A stretch of 64,000 nt of DNA, from contig NZ_VHIQ01000005.1 in assembly GCF_006494535.1 (NCBI RefSeq), forward strand, positions 124,001 to 188,000. Direction: 5' to 3'. This DNA is from Paucihalobacter ruber. Lineage in GTDB: Bacteria; Bacteroidota; Bacteroidia; Flavobacteriales; Flavobacteriaceae. Of this stretch, positions 44,166-53,698 are shown piece by piece. The notes beneath the pieces are model-generated. The model saw only the letters and a program-made list of their open reading frames with translations. It had not been told where the DNA came from and did no database searches. The translations under genes were made by a program, and so were the position numbers. The stretch's first letter is position 1. The number at the start of each line of letters is the position of its first letter.

Positions 44166-45974
44166 TTAGTTGTCTTTTTTATTACTGATTTTCGAGATTA
44201 CTTTTTCTTGGGTGACTTCTTTTTTTGAATCTTCTTCAGATGGTTTCGGGATGTTTCTGGCAGCCTTACTGGTGGTGTCGTCTTTATCTTTTTTAGTGGC
44301 TTCAACGCGTTCCAGCAGTGCTTCATCAAAAAACTCCTCTTGCGGAATGTAGGGATCTAAGCCCTTTATAACAGGTAATACTAAAGGTGGTTCGTCTTTA
44401 AATAAATCTTCAACGCTGTTGGGTTTTTCTTCTTCGCGCCAGTCAAACCCTCTAAAAAGTCTGGCGTTTTTTGGGAAATCTTCTTCGGGATACAACAAAC
44501 CGTCTACCTGTTTAATCATTCTAATTTCATCAATGTCGTTGTCAGTTATTTGAATATTGATTAAAGCCGACATAGATTTATTAATTCCCACCAGTTCGTT
44601 TTCGCTATTGTAGGAATAGTAAATCACTTCGGCATTTTTAATGATGTCTACGTTATACAGCTCGTTATCTCTAAACAAGCCAATTAATGTTTGGCCTTTT
44701 ATTTGGTTAAAACCGCCACTCAAGGTGTCTTTGCTAATTAAAAAAGCATTGTTAAATACTCTAAGACTGTCTAGTTTTTCTGTTTCTACGTTTGAAATTA
44801 AATGAATGGTGTCTCCGGTCATCTGGTTACCTATATTCCACAAAATGGGTTTTCGGGCAGTTGCAAATACATCAGATGTTGAAAACCGCCTTAAATTTAT
44901 CATCTGTGTGAGTCCGCTTTTATGATCAACATGAACTGAATCTGCCTTGCCCGATAAATCGCTTTTGTAAATTCTCACATCGTAGTAAGCCCGTGTAATG
45001 CGATGTTCTTCAGGGCCGGTAACCATAAGCGTATCGCTACGCATATATATGGAGTCCTTATCCTGAACCGAAATGGCCAGCACCCGTTTGGTAATAAATA
45101 CCGAATCTTTGTCTTTAAAAACTTCGGCATAATGACCCTTTATGATGCTTTTGTTAATGGTATCGGTAACAGTAATATTATTTGATGCCGATGCAAAACT
45201 AGTATTACGGTTGAAGTATAAACTGTCGCCTTCAATAGTTCGATTGTCATAATCTATTTTAGAATTTTTAATAAAATATCCGGTATCATTATTGGTATTG
45301 TAAAAACCGCGTTCGCAATATATGTTGTTGTTTTCACCTTTAATGGTTGATGGACCGTACATATAGGAGTGTCCGGTTTCAGAATAAAAGTCTAAATGAT
45401 TGGTTTTTAAAACGTATTCGGGATTGACCAAAACTACATTATCGACAAATTGATATTTTTGTGTTTCGAGATAATATCTTCCTATGGTGCTGGTGATGGT
45501 ACCCGAGGTGTCTCTAACAACCTTTCCCATTGATTTGTAATAGGCTTGTTGTTTGGTGCGATCAAACCAAAGTGTATCGGTGGTTAAAACAGATTTAGGC
45601 TCGGTTAGTACAACATCACCACTGGCAAAAGCCAATTGGGTTTTACCGCTGTATTCTGCATACTTGGCGGTCATATTAATAGTGTCGCCTTGTTGCATAT
45701 TTACATTGCTAAAGGCCTCAATGAAGTCTTCTTTTTCGTAATAAAGTGCTTTATCGCAATAAAGGTTTACACCTTCGTGTATAAAGTGAACCTGTTGTTG
45801 GTTATCGCGTCTAAATTCTCTTACGCCTTCACCAAGTTCAGGACTGGATAACGCAAAACCTGAGTATTTAATGGTGATACGTTTTTTCTCTTGACCAAAT
45901 GTCGATGCAGAGACGCATAGCAATACGAGAAGTAAAAAAACTTGTTTTATTTTCAAAATTAATGCTTTAACCAA
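44166..45974 (-). CDS. OstA/LptA-like exported protein, TTG start
   Basis: A 602-aa protein of the OstA-like family (LptA/LptD N-terminal beta-jellyroll), which binds lipopolysaccharide in transit to the outer membrane. After the signal peptide (cleavage after TFGQ, about residue 28) repeated short beta motifs (ALYYEKEDFIEAFSNV, KYAEYSGKTQLAFASGDV, LDFYSETGHSYMYG) form a long groove-like domain to about 500. The tail is charged and low complexity. The frame has no ATG: an in-frame stop lies just upstream of TTG 45974. A second TTG at 45956 gives the tidier signal peptide (KIKQVFLLLVLLCVSAS), so the start is one of these. Confidence 0.83.
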   Translation of the reverse strand: MVKALILKIKQVFLLLVLLCVSASTFGQEKKRITIKYSGFALSSPELGEGVREFRRDNQQQVHFIHEGVNLYCDKALYYEKEDFIEAFSNVNMQQGDTINMTAKYAEYSGKTQLAFASGDVVLTEPKSVLTTDTLWFDRTKQQAYYKSMGKVVRDTSGTITSTIGRYYLETQKYQFVDNVVLVNPEYVLKTNHLDFYSETGHSYMYGPSTIKGENNNIYCERGFYNTNNDTGYFIKNSKIDYDNRTIEGDSLYFNRNTSFASASNNITVTDTINKSIIKGHYAEVFKDKDSVFITKRVLAISVQDKDSIYMRSDTLMVTGPEEHRITRAYYDVRIYKSDLSGKADSVHVDHKSGLTQMINLRRFSTSDVFATARKPILWNIGNQMTGDTIHLISNVETEKLDSLRVFNNAFLISKDTLSGGFNQIKGQTLIGLFRDNELYNVDIIKNAEVIYYSYNSENELVGINKSMSALINIQITDNDIDEIRMIKQVDGLLYPEEDFPKNARLFRGFDWREEEKPNSVEDLFKDEPPLVLPVIKGLDPYIPQEEFFDEALLERVEATKKDKDDTTSKAARNIPKPSEEDSKKEVTQEKVISKISNKKDN

Positions 45975-46025
45975 AATAACTCATTTTGGAGCCGTAAATT
46001 ATTGTTTAACAAAACTTTTAACAAT

Positions 46026-47306
46026 TTACATGACCTTTCTAACGATTGTTTGCTTTCTATCAGGCCCAACTGAAACGATGGTAATTGGAATTTGAAGCTC
46101 TTTTTCAAGAAATGCCACATAATCGTTAAACTCTTTTGGAAGTTCATCGTCGCTGTTCATGGCGGTTAAATCGGCTTGCCAGCCCTTTAGTTCTGTGTAA
46201 ATTGGCGTAACATTTTCCGCTTCAATATTATAAGGTAAATGCGAAATAGTGTCGCCTTTATAAATGTAGGCTGTGCAAACTTTTAGATGATCAAATCCTG
46301 AAAGCACATCGCCTTTCATCATAATAAGTTGAGTCACCCCGTTAATTCTGCAAGAATATTTAAGAGCAACCAAATCCAACCAACCGCAGCGTCTTGGTCT
46401 GCCGGTTGTAGCGCCAAATTCTTGACCAACACGTCCCATGGTTTCGCCGTATTCGTCGAATAATTCGGTTGGAAAAGGTCCAGACCCAACTCTTGTGGTG
46501 TAAGCTTTAAATATTCCAAACACTTCACCAATAGCACTCGGTGGTATTCCTAAACCCGTGCATGCACCGGCTGCTGTTGTATTTGACGAAGTAACATAAG
46601 GATAGGTTCCAAAGTCAATATCTAACAATGAGCCTTGGGCACCTTCGGCTAAGATGGTTTTATTGTTTTGTTGTGCCTGATATATATATTCTTCAGAATC
46701 AATAAATTGTAGAGATTTTAGAGTTTCTACCGCGCTAAAAAATTCGTTCTCCAATTCTTGTAAATCGTATTGAACGTCAACATTGTAAAAAGCAATCATG
46801 GCTTCATGCTTGTCTGCTAATGCGCGGTATTTGTCTTTCCAATCTGCTAATTCTACATCTCCAACACGAATACCATTTCTACCGGTTTTGTCCATGTAAG
46901 TTGGGCCAATACCTTTAAGTGTTGAACCAATTTTAGCCTTACCCTTGGCAGCCTCACTGGCCGCATCGAGCAATCTGTGTGTCGGTAAAATAATATGCGC
47001 TTTTCTGGAAATAAGCAAAGACTTTTGGTAATTAACATTTTGAAGGTCGAGCTTGTCCAATTCTTTTTTAAAGATTACCGGATCAATCACCACACCATTA
47101 CCTACAATATTGATGGTGTTATCGTGAAAAATACCTGATGGTATGGTATGTAAAACGTGTTTTTTCCCGTTAAAAACCAGGGTATGACCTGCATTTGGGC
47201 CACCTTGAAAACGTGCAACAATATCGTATTTTGAGGTGAATACATCAACAATTTTTCCTTTGCCTTCGTCACCCCATTGTAAGCCTAGTAGTAAATCTAC
47301 TGCCAT
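46026..47306 (-). CDS. purA: Adenylosuccinate synthetase
   Basis: PurA joins IMP and aspartate using GTP in AMP synthesis. The 426-aa length is standard. GDEGKGK (12-18) is the phosphate-binding loop with catalytic Asp, NAGHTL (about 39-44) has the catalytic His, GPTYMDKTGRNGIRVGD binds IMP, and TTGRPRRCGWLDLVAL is the C-terminal hallmark. The start is ATG. It is 12 bases after the Fur-family gene, so the two share an operon. Confidence 0.97.
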   Translation of the reverse strand: MAVDLLLGLQWGDEGKGKIVDVFTSKYDIVARFQGGPNAGHTLVFNGKKHVLHTIPSGIFHDNTINIVGNGVVIDPVIFKKELDKLDLQNVNYQKSLLISRKAHIILPTHRLLDAASEAAKGKAKIGSTLKGIGPTYMDKTGRNGIRVGDVELADWKDKYRALADKHEAMIAFYNVDVQYDLQELENEFFSAVETLKSLQFIDSEEYIYQAQQNNKTILAEGAQGSLLDIDFGTYPYVTSSNTTAAGACTGLGIPPSAIGEVFGIFKAYTTRVGSGPFPTELFDEYGETMGRVGQEFGATTGRPRRCGWLDLVALKYSCRINGVTQLIMMKGDVLSGFDHLKVCTAYIYKGDTISHLPYNIEAENVTPIYTELKGWQADLTAMNSDDELPKEFNDYVAFLEKELQIPITIVSVGPDRKQTIVRKVM

Positions 47307-47318
47307 GTTTAAATTAAG

Positions 47319-47771
47319 TTATTTAGTTGTGTTTTTTGTTCCGTAAAAGTAAAGAGAGTGGTTGCTTATTTTAATATCAAACACTTCTTCGATGGTTTTT
47401 TTTATTGATTGGATTCTTGGGTCGCAAAACTCTATTACTTCTCCCGTATCTGTAAGAATAACATGGTCGTGCTGTCTGTCAAAATATGATTTTTCATAGT
47501 GCGCCTGACTTTGTCCGAACTGATGTTTTCTAACAAGCCCGCAATCCAAAAGTAGTTCTATGGTGTTATAAAGGGTAGCTCTGCTTACCCGATAATTTTT
47601 ATTTTTCATCATGATATAGAGCGATTCTATATCGAAATGTTCGTTACTTTCGTAGATTTCCTGAAGAATAGCGTAACGTTCGGGGGTTTTACGGTGACCT
47701 TTTTCTTCCAGGAATTTGGTAAAAACATTTTTTACAATTTCTTGATTAGATTCTTTGGTTTTTGCATTCAT
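47319..47771 (-). CDS. Fur family transcriptional regulator lacking the CxxC zinc motif
   Basis: A 150-aa regulator. The winged helix runs to about residue 85 ([32 protein letters not shown]), followed by the dimer/metal domain. [19 protein letters not shown] has the regulatory-site histidines and glutamate, but the usual CxxC structural zinc pair is replaced by LTDT. It probably represses metal-responsive genes; whether iron, peroxide or zinc is sensed cannot be told. It is first in the operon with purA and has an exact -7 box inside the gap after relA/spoT. Confidence 0.88.
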   Translation of the reverse strand: MNAKTKESNQEIVKNVFTKFLEEKGHRKTPERYAILQEIYESNEHFDIESLYIMMKNKNYRVSRATLYNTIELLLDCGLVRKHQFGQSQAHYEKSYFDRQHDHVILTDTGEVIEFCDPRIQSIKKTIEEVFDIKISNHSLYFYGTKNTTK

Positions 47772-47791
47772 AAGCCATTGCTTTTGCTGCG

Positions 47792-47799
47792 CAAATTTA
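47792..47799 (-). promoter_or_regulatory. -7 box of the fur-purA operon
   Basis: The minus strand reads TAAATTTG, an exact TAnnTTTG match, 20 bases before the ATG at 47771 and just after the stop of the upstream gene. Confidence 0.55.
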
Positions 47800-47807
47800 A
47801 GTTTTTT

Positions 47808-50027
47808 TTAAACGCGTCTTACTTTATCTATGCCGTTTATCTTTTTTAGGTTATCAATGAGTGTTTTGAGCATGTTTATGTTTTTCACCACAACAGTAAT
47901 TTTGCCATTAAAAACGCCGCTATCGCTTTCAAAACTTAAATTCTTCATATTAACATGCATGTTTTGAGAAATAAGTTTGGTGATTTCGTTTACCAAACCT
48001 AAATTGTCAATACCCGATAGTTCTATTTGTGAGGTGTATTCCTGTTGCGAAGAGTCTATCCATTTGGCCGTCATTATTCTGTAGGCGTAATTTGATTGCA
48101 GGCTAAGTGCATTTGGACAAGTTTTTTTATGAACTTTAATACCTTCGTTAATGGTTAAAAACCCAAAAACTTCGTCGCCAGGAATGGGATTGCAACAATT
48201 GGCAAGTTTATAATCCAGTTTTTGTTCGTCTTTGCCGAATACCAACATGTCGTACTTGTTGGTAATCTCATCCTTGTCAATATCTTTTAATGTTTCGGTT
48301 CTTCTGATTTTATTTTTGAGATAGCTTACCAAAGCGTTACTACGTGAGGATGCAAAAGCTTTTAGCATGGTATTATCGATACTTCCGTTGCCAATGCGAT
48401 AAAATAAATCTAATGAAGTACTTAATTTAAAATAATTAACCAGCTCATTAATAGAACGTTCGTTAAGGGTTATTTTAAGAGACTTTAATTTTCGGCGTAG
48501 AATTTCCTTACCGTCTTCTGCAATGTCTTTTTTCTCTTCTCTTAAAGAGGTTTTAATTTTACTTCTTGCTCGGGCCGTTGTAGCATAATCCAACCAGTTT
48601 ACATTAGGTTTGGCATTGTCTGAGGTTAAAATTTCAACTCTGTCACCACTTTTTAACACATGACTTAGTGGTACTAGTTTACCGTTTACTTTGGCACCAC
48701 GTGTACGCATACCTACTTCGGTGTGAATGCTAAAGGCAAAATCTAACGGTGTAGCGCCTTTTGGCAGAGAAATTAAGTCGCCTTTGGGTGAAAAGACAAA
48801 TATTTCTTTTGAATATAAGTTGAGTTTAAACTGTTCAACAAAATCAACGGCATTGGTTTCGCTGTTTTCGAGAGCCTCCTGTAATTTTTGAATCCAGCTT
48901 TCTAAAAGATCTTCTTCCTGTTCTTTTTCGTTGGTGCCTTGTTTGTACTTATAATGCGCTGCGTAGCCTTTTTCGGCTACTTCATTCATTCGTTCGCTTC
49001 TGATTTGTACTTCGACCCATCGTCCTTTTGGCCCTATTACGGTAATATGCAAGGCCTCATACCCCGTAGATTTAGGTGATGAGATCCAGTCGCGTAACCT
49101 TACAGGATTAGGTGTGAAATGATCGGTTACAATAGAATATATTTTCCATGCCAGAAACTTTTCGTTGGCAGCGTCTGATTTATAGATGATTCGAACAGCA
49201 AACTTATCGTAAACTTCATCAAAGGTCACACCTTGTTTAATCATTTTTTGCCTGATGGAGTAAATGGATTTTGGTCTGCCTTTTATCTCGTAATTTAAAC
49301 TTTCTTTATCGAGTGAATCTACAATAACCTTTGAAAAATCTTTGATATAGATGTCTTGCTCTTCTTTACTTTCCTCCATTTTGTTGAGGATATCGTTATA
49401 GACTTCAGGCTCGGTGTATTTTAAACCCAGATCTTCAAGTTCGGTTTTAATATTGTAAAGCCCTATTTTGTGCGCCAGTGGTGCGTATATGTAAAGGGTT
49501 TCAGAAGCTATTTTAAGTTGTTTATCTAAGCGCATCGACTCCATGGTTTGCATGTTGTGCAAACGGTCGGCAATTTTTATGATGATAACCCGCACGTCAT
49601 CGTTGAGTGTGAGCAACATTTTTCTGAAGTTTTCTGCCTGTAAAGACACATCTCCATCGGTGTCTAATTTTGAAATTTTTGTAAGTCCGTCAACAATTTT
49701 AGCAACCGTCGACCCAAATAAGCGTTCAATGTCGGCAAGTGTATAGTTTTCGTTGTCTTCAACTACATCATGAAGTAAAGCTGCAGCAATAGAGGTAGCA
49801 TCGAGACCAATTTCCTGGGCTACAATTTTAGCGACAGCAATGGGGTGAAAAATATAGGCTTCACCCGATTTGCGACGTTGATTTTTATGCGCATCAACAG
49901 CCACCTCAAAGGCCTCACGGATAAACTTTTTATCCTCGCGACTTAAAGTGCGGTAACTAACCTTTAAAAGCTCTTTGTAGGCTTTGGCAATAGCGGCGTT
50001 TTCTTTTTCTATATCAACTTCAGTCAT
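47808..50027 (-). CDS. Bifunctional (p)ppGpp synthetase/hydrolase (RelA/SpoT)
   Basis: A full-length 739-aa stringent-response enzyme. The HD hydrolase domain is intact (ALLHDVVEDN near 86-95, then IIIKIADRLHNMQT). The synthetase domain has GRPKSIYSIRQKM and STGYEALHITVIGPKG, the TGS domain FVFSPKGDLISLPKGATPLDFAF (about 385-445), a zinc-finger-like CCNPIPGDEV region, and a C-terminal ACT domain (about 665-739). Both active sites look functional, so it should make and degrade (p)ppGpp. The start is ATG. Confidence 0.96.
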   Translation of the reverse strand: MTEVDIEKENAAIAKAYKELLKVSYRTLSREDKKFIREAFEVAVDAHKNQRRKSGEAYIFHPIAVAKIVAQEIGLDATSIAAALLHDVVEDNENYTLADIERLFGSTVAKIVDGLTKISKLDTDGDVSLQAENFRKMLLTLNDDVRVIIIKIADRLHNMQTMESMRLDKQLKIASETLYIYAPLAHKIGLYNIKTELEDLGLKYTEPEVYNDILNKMEESKEEQDIYIKDFSKVIVDSLDKESLNYEIKGRPKSIYSIRQKMIKQGVTFDEVYDKFAVRIIYKSDAANEKFLAWKIYSIVTDHFTPNPVRLRDWISSPKSTGYEALHITVIGPKGRWVEVQIRSERMNEVAEKGYAAHYKYKQGTNEKEQEEDLLESWIQKLQEALENSETNAVDFVEQFKLNLYSKEIFVFSPKGDLISLPKGATPLDFAFSIHTEVGMRTRGAKVNGKLVPLSHVLKSGDRVEILTSDNAKPNVNWLDYATTARARSKIKTSLREEKKDIAEDGKEILRRKLKSLKITLNERSINELVNYFKLSTSLDLFYRIGNGSIDNTMLKAFASSRSNALVSYLKNKIRRTETLKDIDKDEITNKYDMLVFGKDEQKLDYKLANCCNPIPGDEVFGFLTINEGIKVHKKTCPNALSLQSNYAYRIMTAKWIDSSQQEYTSQIELSGIDNLGLVNEITKLISQNMHVNMKNLSFESDSGVFNGKITVVVKNINMLKTLIDNLKKINGIDKVRRV

Positions 50028-50100
50028 AACACTAAGATAAACTAATGCGTGTTAATTAGCAATGTTTTCATTTATTATTTAAATATAATATTTTTTAAAG

Positions 50101-51333
50101 TTAATGTTTTAAAACCTGTATGCGCTTGAGTAAAGTTGGATGTGAATAATGCATAAAAACGTAAGCCGGATGCGGTGTAAGGTTGCTTAAACTATTTTTA
50201 GATAATTTTTTTAATCCCGAAATTAACGGTTCTGCCTTGTAAGTGGTTTTAGCGTAGTGATCGGCCTGGTATTCGAATGTTCTCGATAAGTAATTCATAA
50301 TAAGTCCTGTGATTTCTGAGATAGGACTATACAACAACCCGAATGCAATCAATCCGGCATGAAAACTAGGAGTGCTTACGCCTATGGCATTTGAAAGCAA
50401 AGGGTTTGAAATGAAAATTGACAGTAGGTATAAGGTAATACCGGTTAAAATGATTGAAAGTAGCAGGTTGATAATAATGTGTTGCTTTTTGTAATGACCA
50501 ACTTCGTGAGCCAATACAGCAACAATTTCGTCTTCGTCTAAATCGTTGATGAGGGTATCGTACAAAGTTACACGCTTTTCTTTGCCGAAACCGGAGAAGT
50601 AGGCGTTGGCTTTGGTGCTTCGCTTAGACCCGTCAATAACAAAAATATTGTCTAGATTAAAACCTACCGAGGCTGCATAACCTGAAATTTTATCGCGCAA
50701 ACTGCCATTTTCCAATGGGGTTTGTTTATTAAACAACGGCACTATGAGTCTGGCGTAAAACATATTCATAAAGACTGTAAACAAAGTGATGACAATCCAG
50801 GCATAAATCCAGAATTTTTCTTGGGTAAATTGATAAATCCATACAATGAATGCCAAAATTCCACCTCCTAAAAGTACGAGCATGAGCAATCCTTTTAGTT
50901 TGTCTTTTATAAAAGTAGCCTTTGATGTTTTATTAAATCCGAATTGTTCTTCTATTACAAAAGTTTTATAATATGAAAACGGTGTTGACAACAAATCGCT
51001 GGCTATCATGATGATTCCAAAAAATATCAGCGCTACCACGATGGGATGACTACTGTAATTCCGGGCAATTTGATCTACCCATTCAAAACCGTCCAACCAT
51101 AGAAAAGCGATGGTTAAAACAAATGAAAACAGTGAACTCCATAAGCCAAATTTGTAATTAGTAAATTTGTAATTCATGGATTTTTGATAGGCTTCGGTAT
51201 CGAAAACATCGTTTATTTCCGAAGGAACTTCATCTTTAAAGTGTTTGGCGTTTAAGGCATCTAAAACTTTATCGATGATGAAATTAACGGTTAAAATGCC
51301 AATGATAATATAGAAAAGTGTTTGGGCTGTCAT
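50101..51333 (-). CDS. M48 family metalloprotease, Ste24/CAAX-protease type
   Basis: 410 aa from the ATG at 51333 (MTAQTLFYIIIGIL). The upstream 20-codon extension to 51393 has no family similarity and is translated repeat sequence, so I leave it out. It has six or seven membrane helices, the zinc site HEVGH (H276 to H280), and the downstream FEYQADHYAK segment with the third ligand Glu and conserved Asp. It resembles the eukaryotic Ste24 CAAX prenyl protease group; the bacterial substrates are unknown but probably misfolded membrane proteins. It stands alone between the RelA/SpoT and TrmH genes. Confidence 0.9.
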   Translation of the reverse strand: MTAQTLFYIIIGILTVNFIIDKVLDALNAKHFKDEVPSEINDVFDTEAYQKSMNYKFTNYKFGLWSSLFSFVLTIAFLWLDGFEWVDQIARNYSSHPIVVALIFFGIIMIASDLLSTPFSYYKTFVIEEQFGFNKTSKATFIKDKLKGLLMLVLLGGGILAFIVWIYQFTQEKFWIYAWIVITLFTVFMNMFYARLIVPLFNKQTPLENGSLRDKISGYAASVGFNLDNIFVIDGSKRSTKANAYFSGFGKEKRVTLYDTLINDLDEDEIVAVLAHEVGHYKKQHIIINLLLSIILTGITLYLLSIFISNPLLSNAIGVSTPSFHAGLIAFGLLYSPISEITGLIMNYLSRTFEYQADHYAKTTYKAEPLISGLKKLSKNSLSNLTPHPAYVFMHYSHPTLLKRIQVLKH

Positions 51334-51347
51334 AGTTTTAAAACTTT

Positions 51348-51388
51348 CAAATTCCAAATTCCAAATTCCAAACCCAATAATTATTGGG
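51348..51388. repeat. Heptamer repeat plus 16-bp palindrome
   Basis: (CCAAATT)n from 51348 to about 51372, as at 16350, followed at once by the perfect palindrome CCCAATAATTATTGGG (51373-51388). It lies between the M48 protease and TrmH genes. Confidence 0.75.
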
Positions 51389-51448
51389 ACCAAATTTTGA
51401 ATTCAAGATGTGAAATTAAAGATTTGAAGTTATTTTTTAATTGTTTGG

Positions 51449-52246
51449 TTATAAAAATTTGCGTTGACGTTTGGCTTCAAAAAGTAAAATACCGGCAGCC
51501 ACCGAAACGTTCATCGAATCTATGGTGCCTTGCATGGGTATAATAATATTTTGCGTGGCCGAATTGGTCCATTCGGCACTTAAGCCTGCATCTTCTGTGC
51601 CAACCACAATCGCAGTTGGATGCGTGAGATCTATTTCGGTGTAATTTTTAGCAGATTGTAATGAGGCACAATAAATAGCGATGTTATGGTCTTTTAAAAA
51701 CGATATGACCTCATGCGTTGTGCCCGTTGCAATTTGATTGGTAAAAACGCAGCCAACACTGCTTCTAATGATATTGGGGTTATATAAATCGGTTTTTGGA
51801 TTGGCAATAATTACGGCATCTACATTGGCGGCGTCTGCCGTACGCAGCAGTGCACCTATATTTCCCGGTTTTTCGGGTGCTTCGGCTACTAAAATTAACG
51901 GATTGGCTTTTGATAAATTTAAATCTGAAAGCTTGTGCATTTTACATTCTGCCAGGGCAAGAACGCCTTCAGTGCCATCGCGATGCGCTAATTTTTGAAA
52001 TACTTCTTTTGAAACTTCAATCACTTCTACACCGTAATGTAAAAAGGATTTAGCCTCGGTTTCTGAAAATAAATCGGGATAGAAAAGAAGGGTTTTGATG
52101 TTAAAACCACCTTTAATGGCAAGTGATAACTCTCTTTTGCCTTCAATTAAAAATAACTTTGTTTGATTTCGCTCTCTTGATTTCTCTTTTAATTTCAGGA
52201 GTGATTTAATATATGGATTTTGTGAACTTGTTATTTTTTTTAACAT
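51449..52246 (-). CDS. TrmH/SpoU family RNA 2'-O-methyltransferase
   Basis: A 265-aa protein. The N-terminal substrate-binding domain (about 1-95, SSQNPYIKSLLKLKEKSRERNQTKLFLIEG) is followed by a SPOUT knot domain with the three TrmH motifs: EKPGNIGALLRTADAANVDAVI, IVVGTEDAGLS and IIPMQGTIDSMNVSVAAGILLFEA. It methylates a ribose in rRNA or tRNA using S-adenosylmethionine; the target is not deducible. The length and the extra N-domain fit the 23S rRNA RlmB/TsnR-like side of the family. Confidence 0.92.
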   Translation of the reverse strand: MLKKITSSQNPYIKSLLKLKEKSRERNQTKLFLIEGKRELSLAIKGGFNIKTLLFYPDLFSETEAKSFLHYGVEVIEVSKEVFQKLAHRDGTEGVLALAECKMHKLSDLNLSKANPLILVAEAPEKPGNIGALLRTADAANVDAVIIANPKTDLYNPNIIRSSVGCVFTNQIATGTTHEVISFLKDHNIAIYCASLQSAKNYTEIDLTHPTAIVVGTEDAGLSAEWTNSATQNIIIPMQGTIDSMNVSVAAGILLFEAKRQRKFL

Positions 52247-52277
52247 TGTAAATGATACTTATAGTGGTAAAGACGCT

Positions 52278-53432
52278 TTAAATTTTGGTCAGAAATTGTT
52301 TTAATTCTGATATTTCAGGATTGATTGCTAAAATAGTTCCGGTTTTATCAACTAAGATTTGGGCGCCTCCTTGATTCGATATGTTGTGTTTTTCCCATAT
52401 TTTATTTTCATCACTTATTTCTGCGAGTTGAACCCATGGATAATTGTATTTTTTTAGAGCTTCTAAGTACTGTTCTTCAGATGTTATGCCTCCAATGACT
52501 CCTATAATTTCAAGGTTTGAATTACTCAACTCTTCGTATATTGAAAACATAGATTTACTTTTTTTGATACAAGGCCCACACCAGGGAGCCCACAAATCTA
52601 TGAGTGTAAATTCGTTTTGTGAAATAAATTTTGAAAGAGTATAAATCTTGCCTAGTGAATCTCTAGCTGAAAAATCTATATACTTTCCACCAACTTTAAA
52701 ATTACTTAAAGCATCTAACCTTAATTTGGCAATTTCATTATATGGATGATCAGGTATTTTTTTGTGAAATAAATTGGCGTATTTTTTTAGTGTATCGACA
52801 TCAAAAAAATGTCGATCGGATTCTACTCTCAAAATTTCCAAAAACTTTCCATAACCAAATAAATTTATTTTGCTTTTTAAATAACGAAGTTCAAAATTGG
52901 AAACATCTGTAATAATTGAATTTATACTATCAGTTAATGATTGATATGAATCTGATTCAATTTGACCAATTTTATACAATGAATCTTTCTTTCGATTTAA
53001 GATGTTGTATGTGTTAAAGTATTTGTTTTTAATTATTTGATTATAAATAGTTTCTTCTTCATAAAGGGAACTTCCAATAACTGTGTTTTCTTCAAATTTT
53101 TCAATTGGATACAGCGTGAATTTGATTGTGTCATTTTCAGGTAAGAATTGAATTGGCGCCCACATTCCGGAGTCTAGTTCGTCTTGAAATATTAATTCAT
53201 AAACTTCAATAAAATCAAATTGCATTTCATGATTAAAAAAACCATTTTCATCAATTTTAATTTCTAAACCACTGTTTCTGAAATCTTGTGTTGATTTTTT
53301 TAATATTAAAATTTCACTGTTTCTGTCAACAACCTTTCCGGTTAAATAAGATATGTTTTTATCATTTTTATCACATGATAAAATCATAATTAATAAAATT
53401 ATTCCAGGGATAAAAAATATTTTTTTCGACAT
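52278..53432 (-). CDS. TlpA-like thioredoxin-fold lipoprotein with DUF4369-like N-terminus
   Basis: A 384-aa lipoprotein (lipobox ILSC, Cys20). Residues about 28-125 are a beta-rich DUF4369-like domain (TGKVVDRNSEILILKKS), about 130-240 are helical, and about 245-384 form a TlpA/ResA thioredoxin domain with the redox motif WCGPC (near 290). Such periplasmic proteins reduce disulfides, for example in cytochrome c maturation. The second half of the CxxC domain and the cis-Pro region (GGAQILVDKTG) are present. The gene is clearly more AT-rich than its neighbours. Confidence 0.87.
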   Translation of the reverse strand: MSKKIFFIPGIILLIMILSCDKNDKNISYLTGKVVDRNSEILILKKSTQDFRNSGLEIKIDENGFFNHEMQFDFIEVYELIFQDELDSGMWAPIQFLPENDTIKFTLYPIEKFEENTVIGSSLYEEETIYNQIIKNKYFNTYNILNRKKDSLYKIGQIESDSYQSLTDSINSIITDVSNFELRYLKSKINLFGYGKFLEILRVESDRHFFDVDTLKKYANLFHKKIPDHPYNEIAKLRLDALSNFKVGGKYIDFSARDSLGKIYTLSKFISQNEFTLIDLWAPWCGPCIKKSKSMFSIYEELSNSNLEIIGVIGGITSEEQYLEALKKYNYPWVQLAEISDENKIWEKHNISNQGGAQILVDKTGTILAINPEISELKQFLTKI

Positions 53433-53698
53433 GTTATTGTTTTAACTTTTGTTCTATAAGAAATAAGAACATTAATATATTTTTTATTGGATTTATTTAA
53501 GTAAGAACTCTTAATAGTTTAGATTAGTGCCTTAAAGGTATTCTTTATTACTACAAATTAAAATAATAATCTAAGATATTCGATTAGTTTGATAATTTTT
53601 TAAATGAAATATTTTGGATGGGTTTAGTTTTGAATATTAATAGGAATTCATTTACATAATGAATATCTTTAGAGTGATTTTCCCCAATTAAGAAAGCT

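Noticed and set aside
51334-51393. 20-codon N-terminal extension of the M48 protease
   Set aside because: It consists of translated heptamer repeat and lacks family similarity; the ATG at 51333 precedes the first membrane helix.
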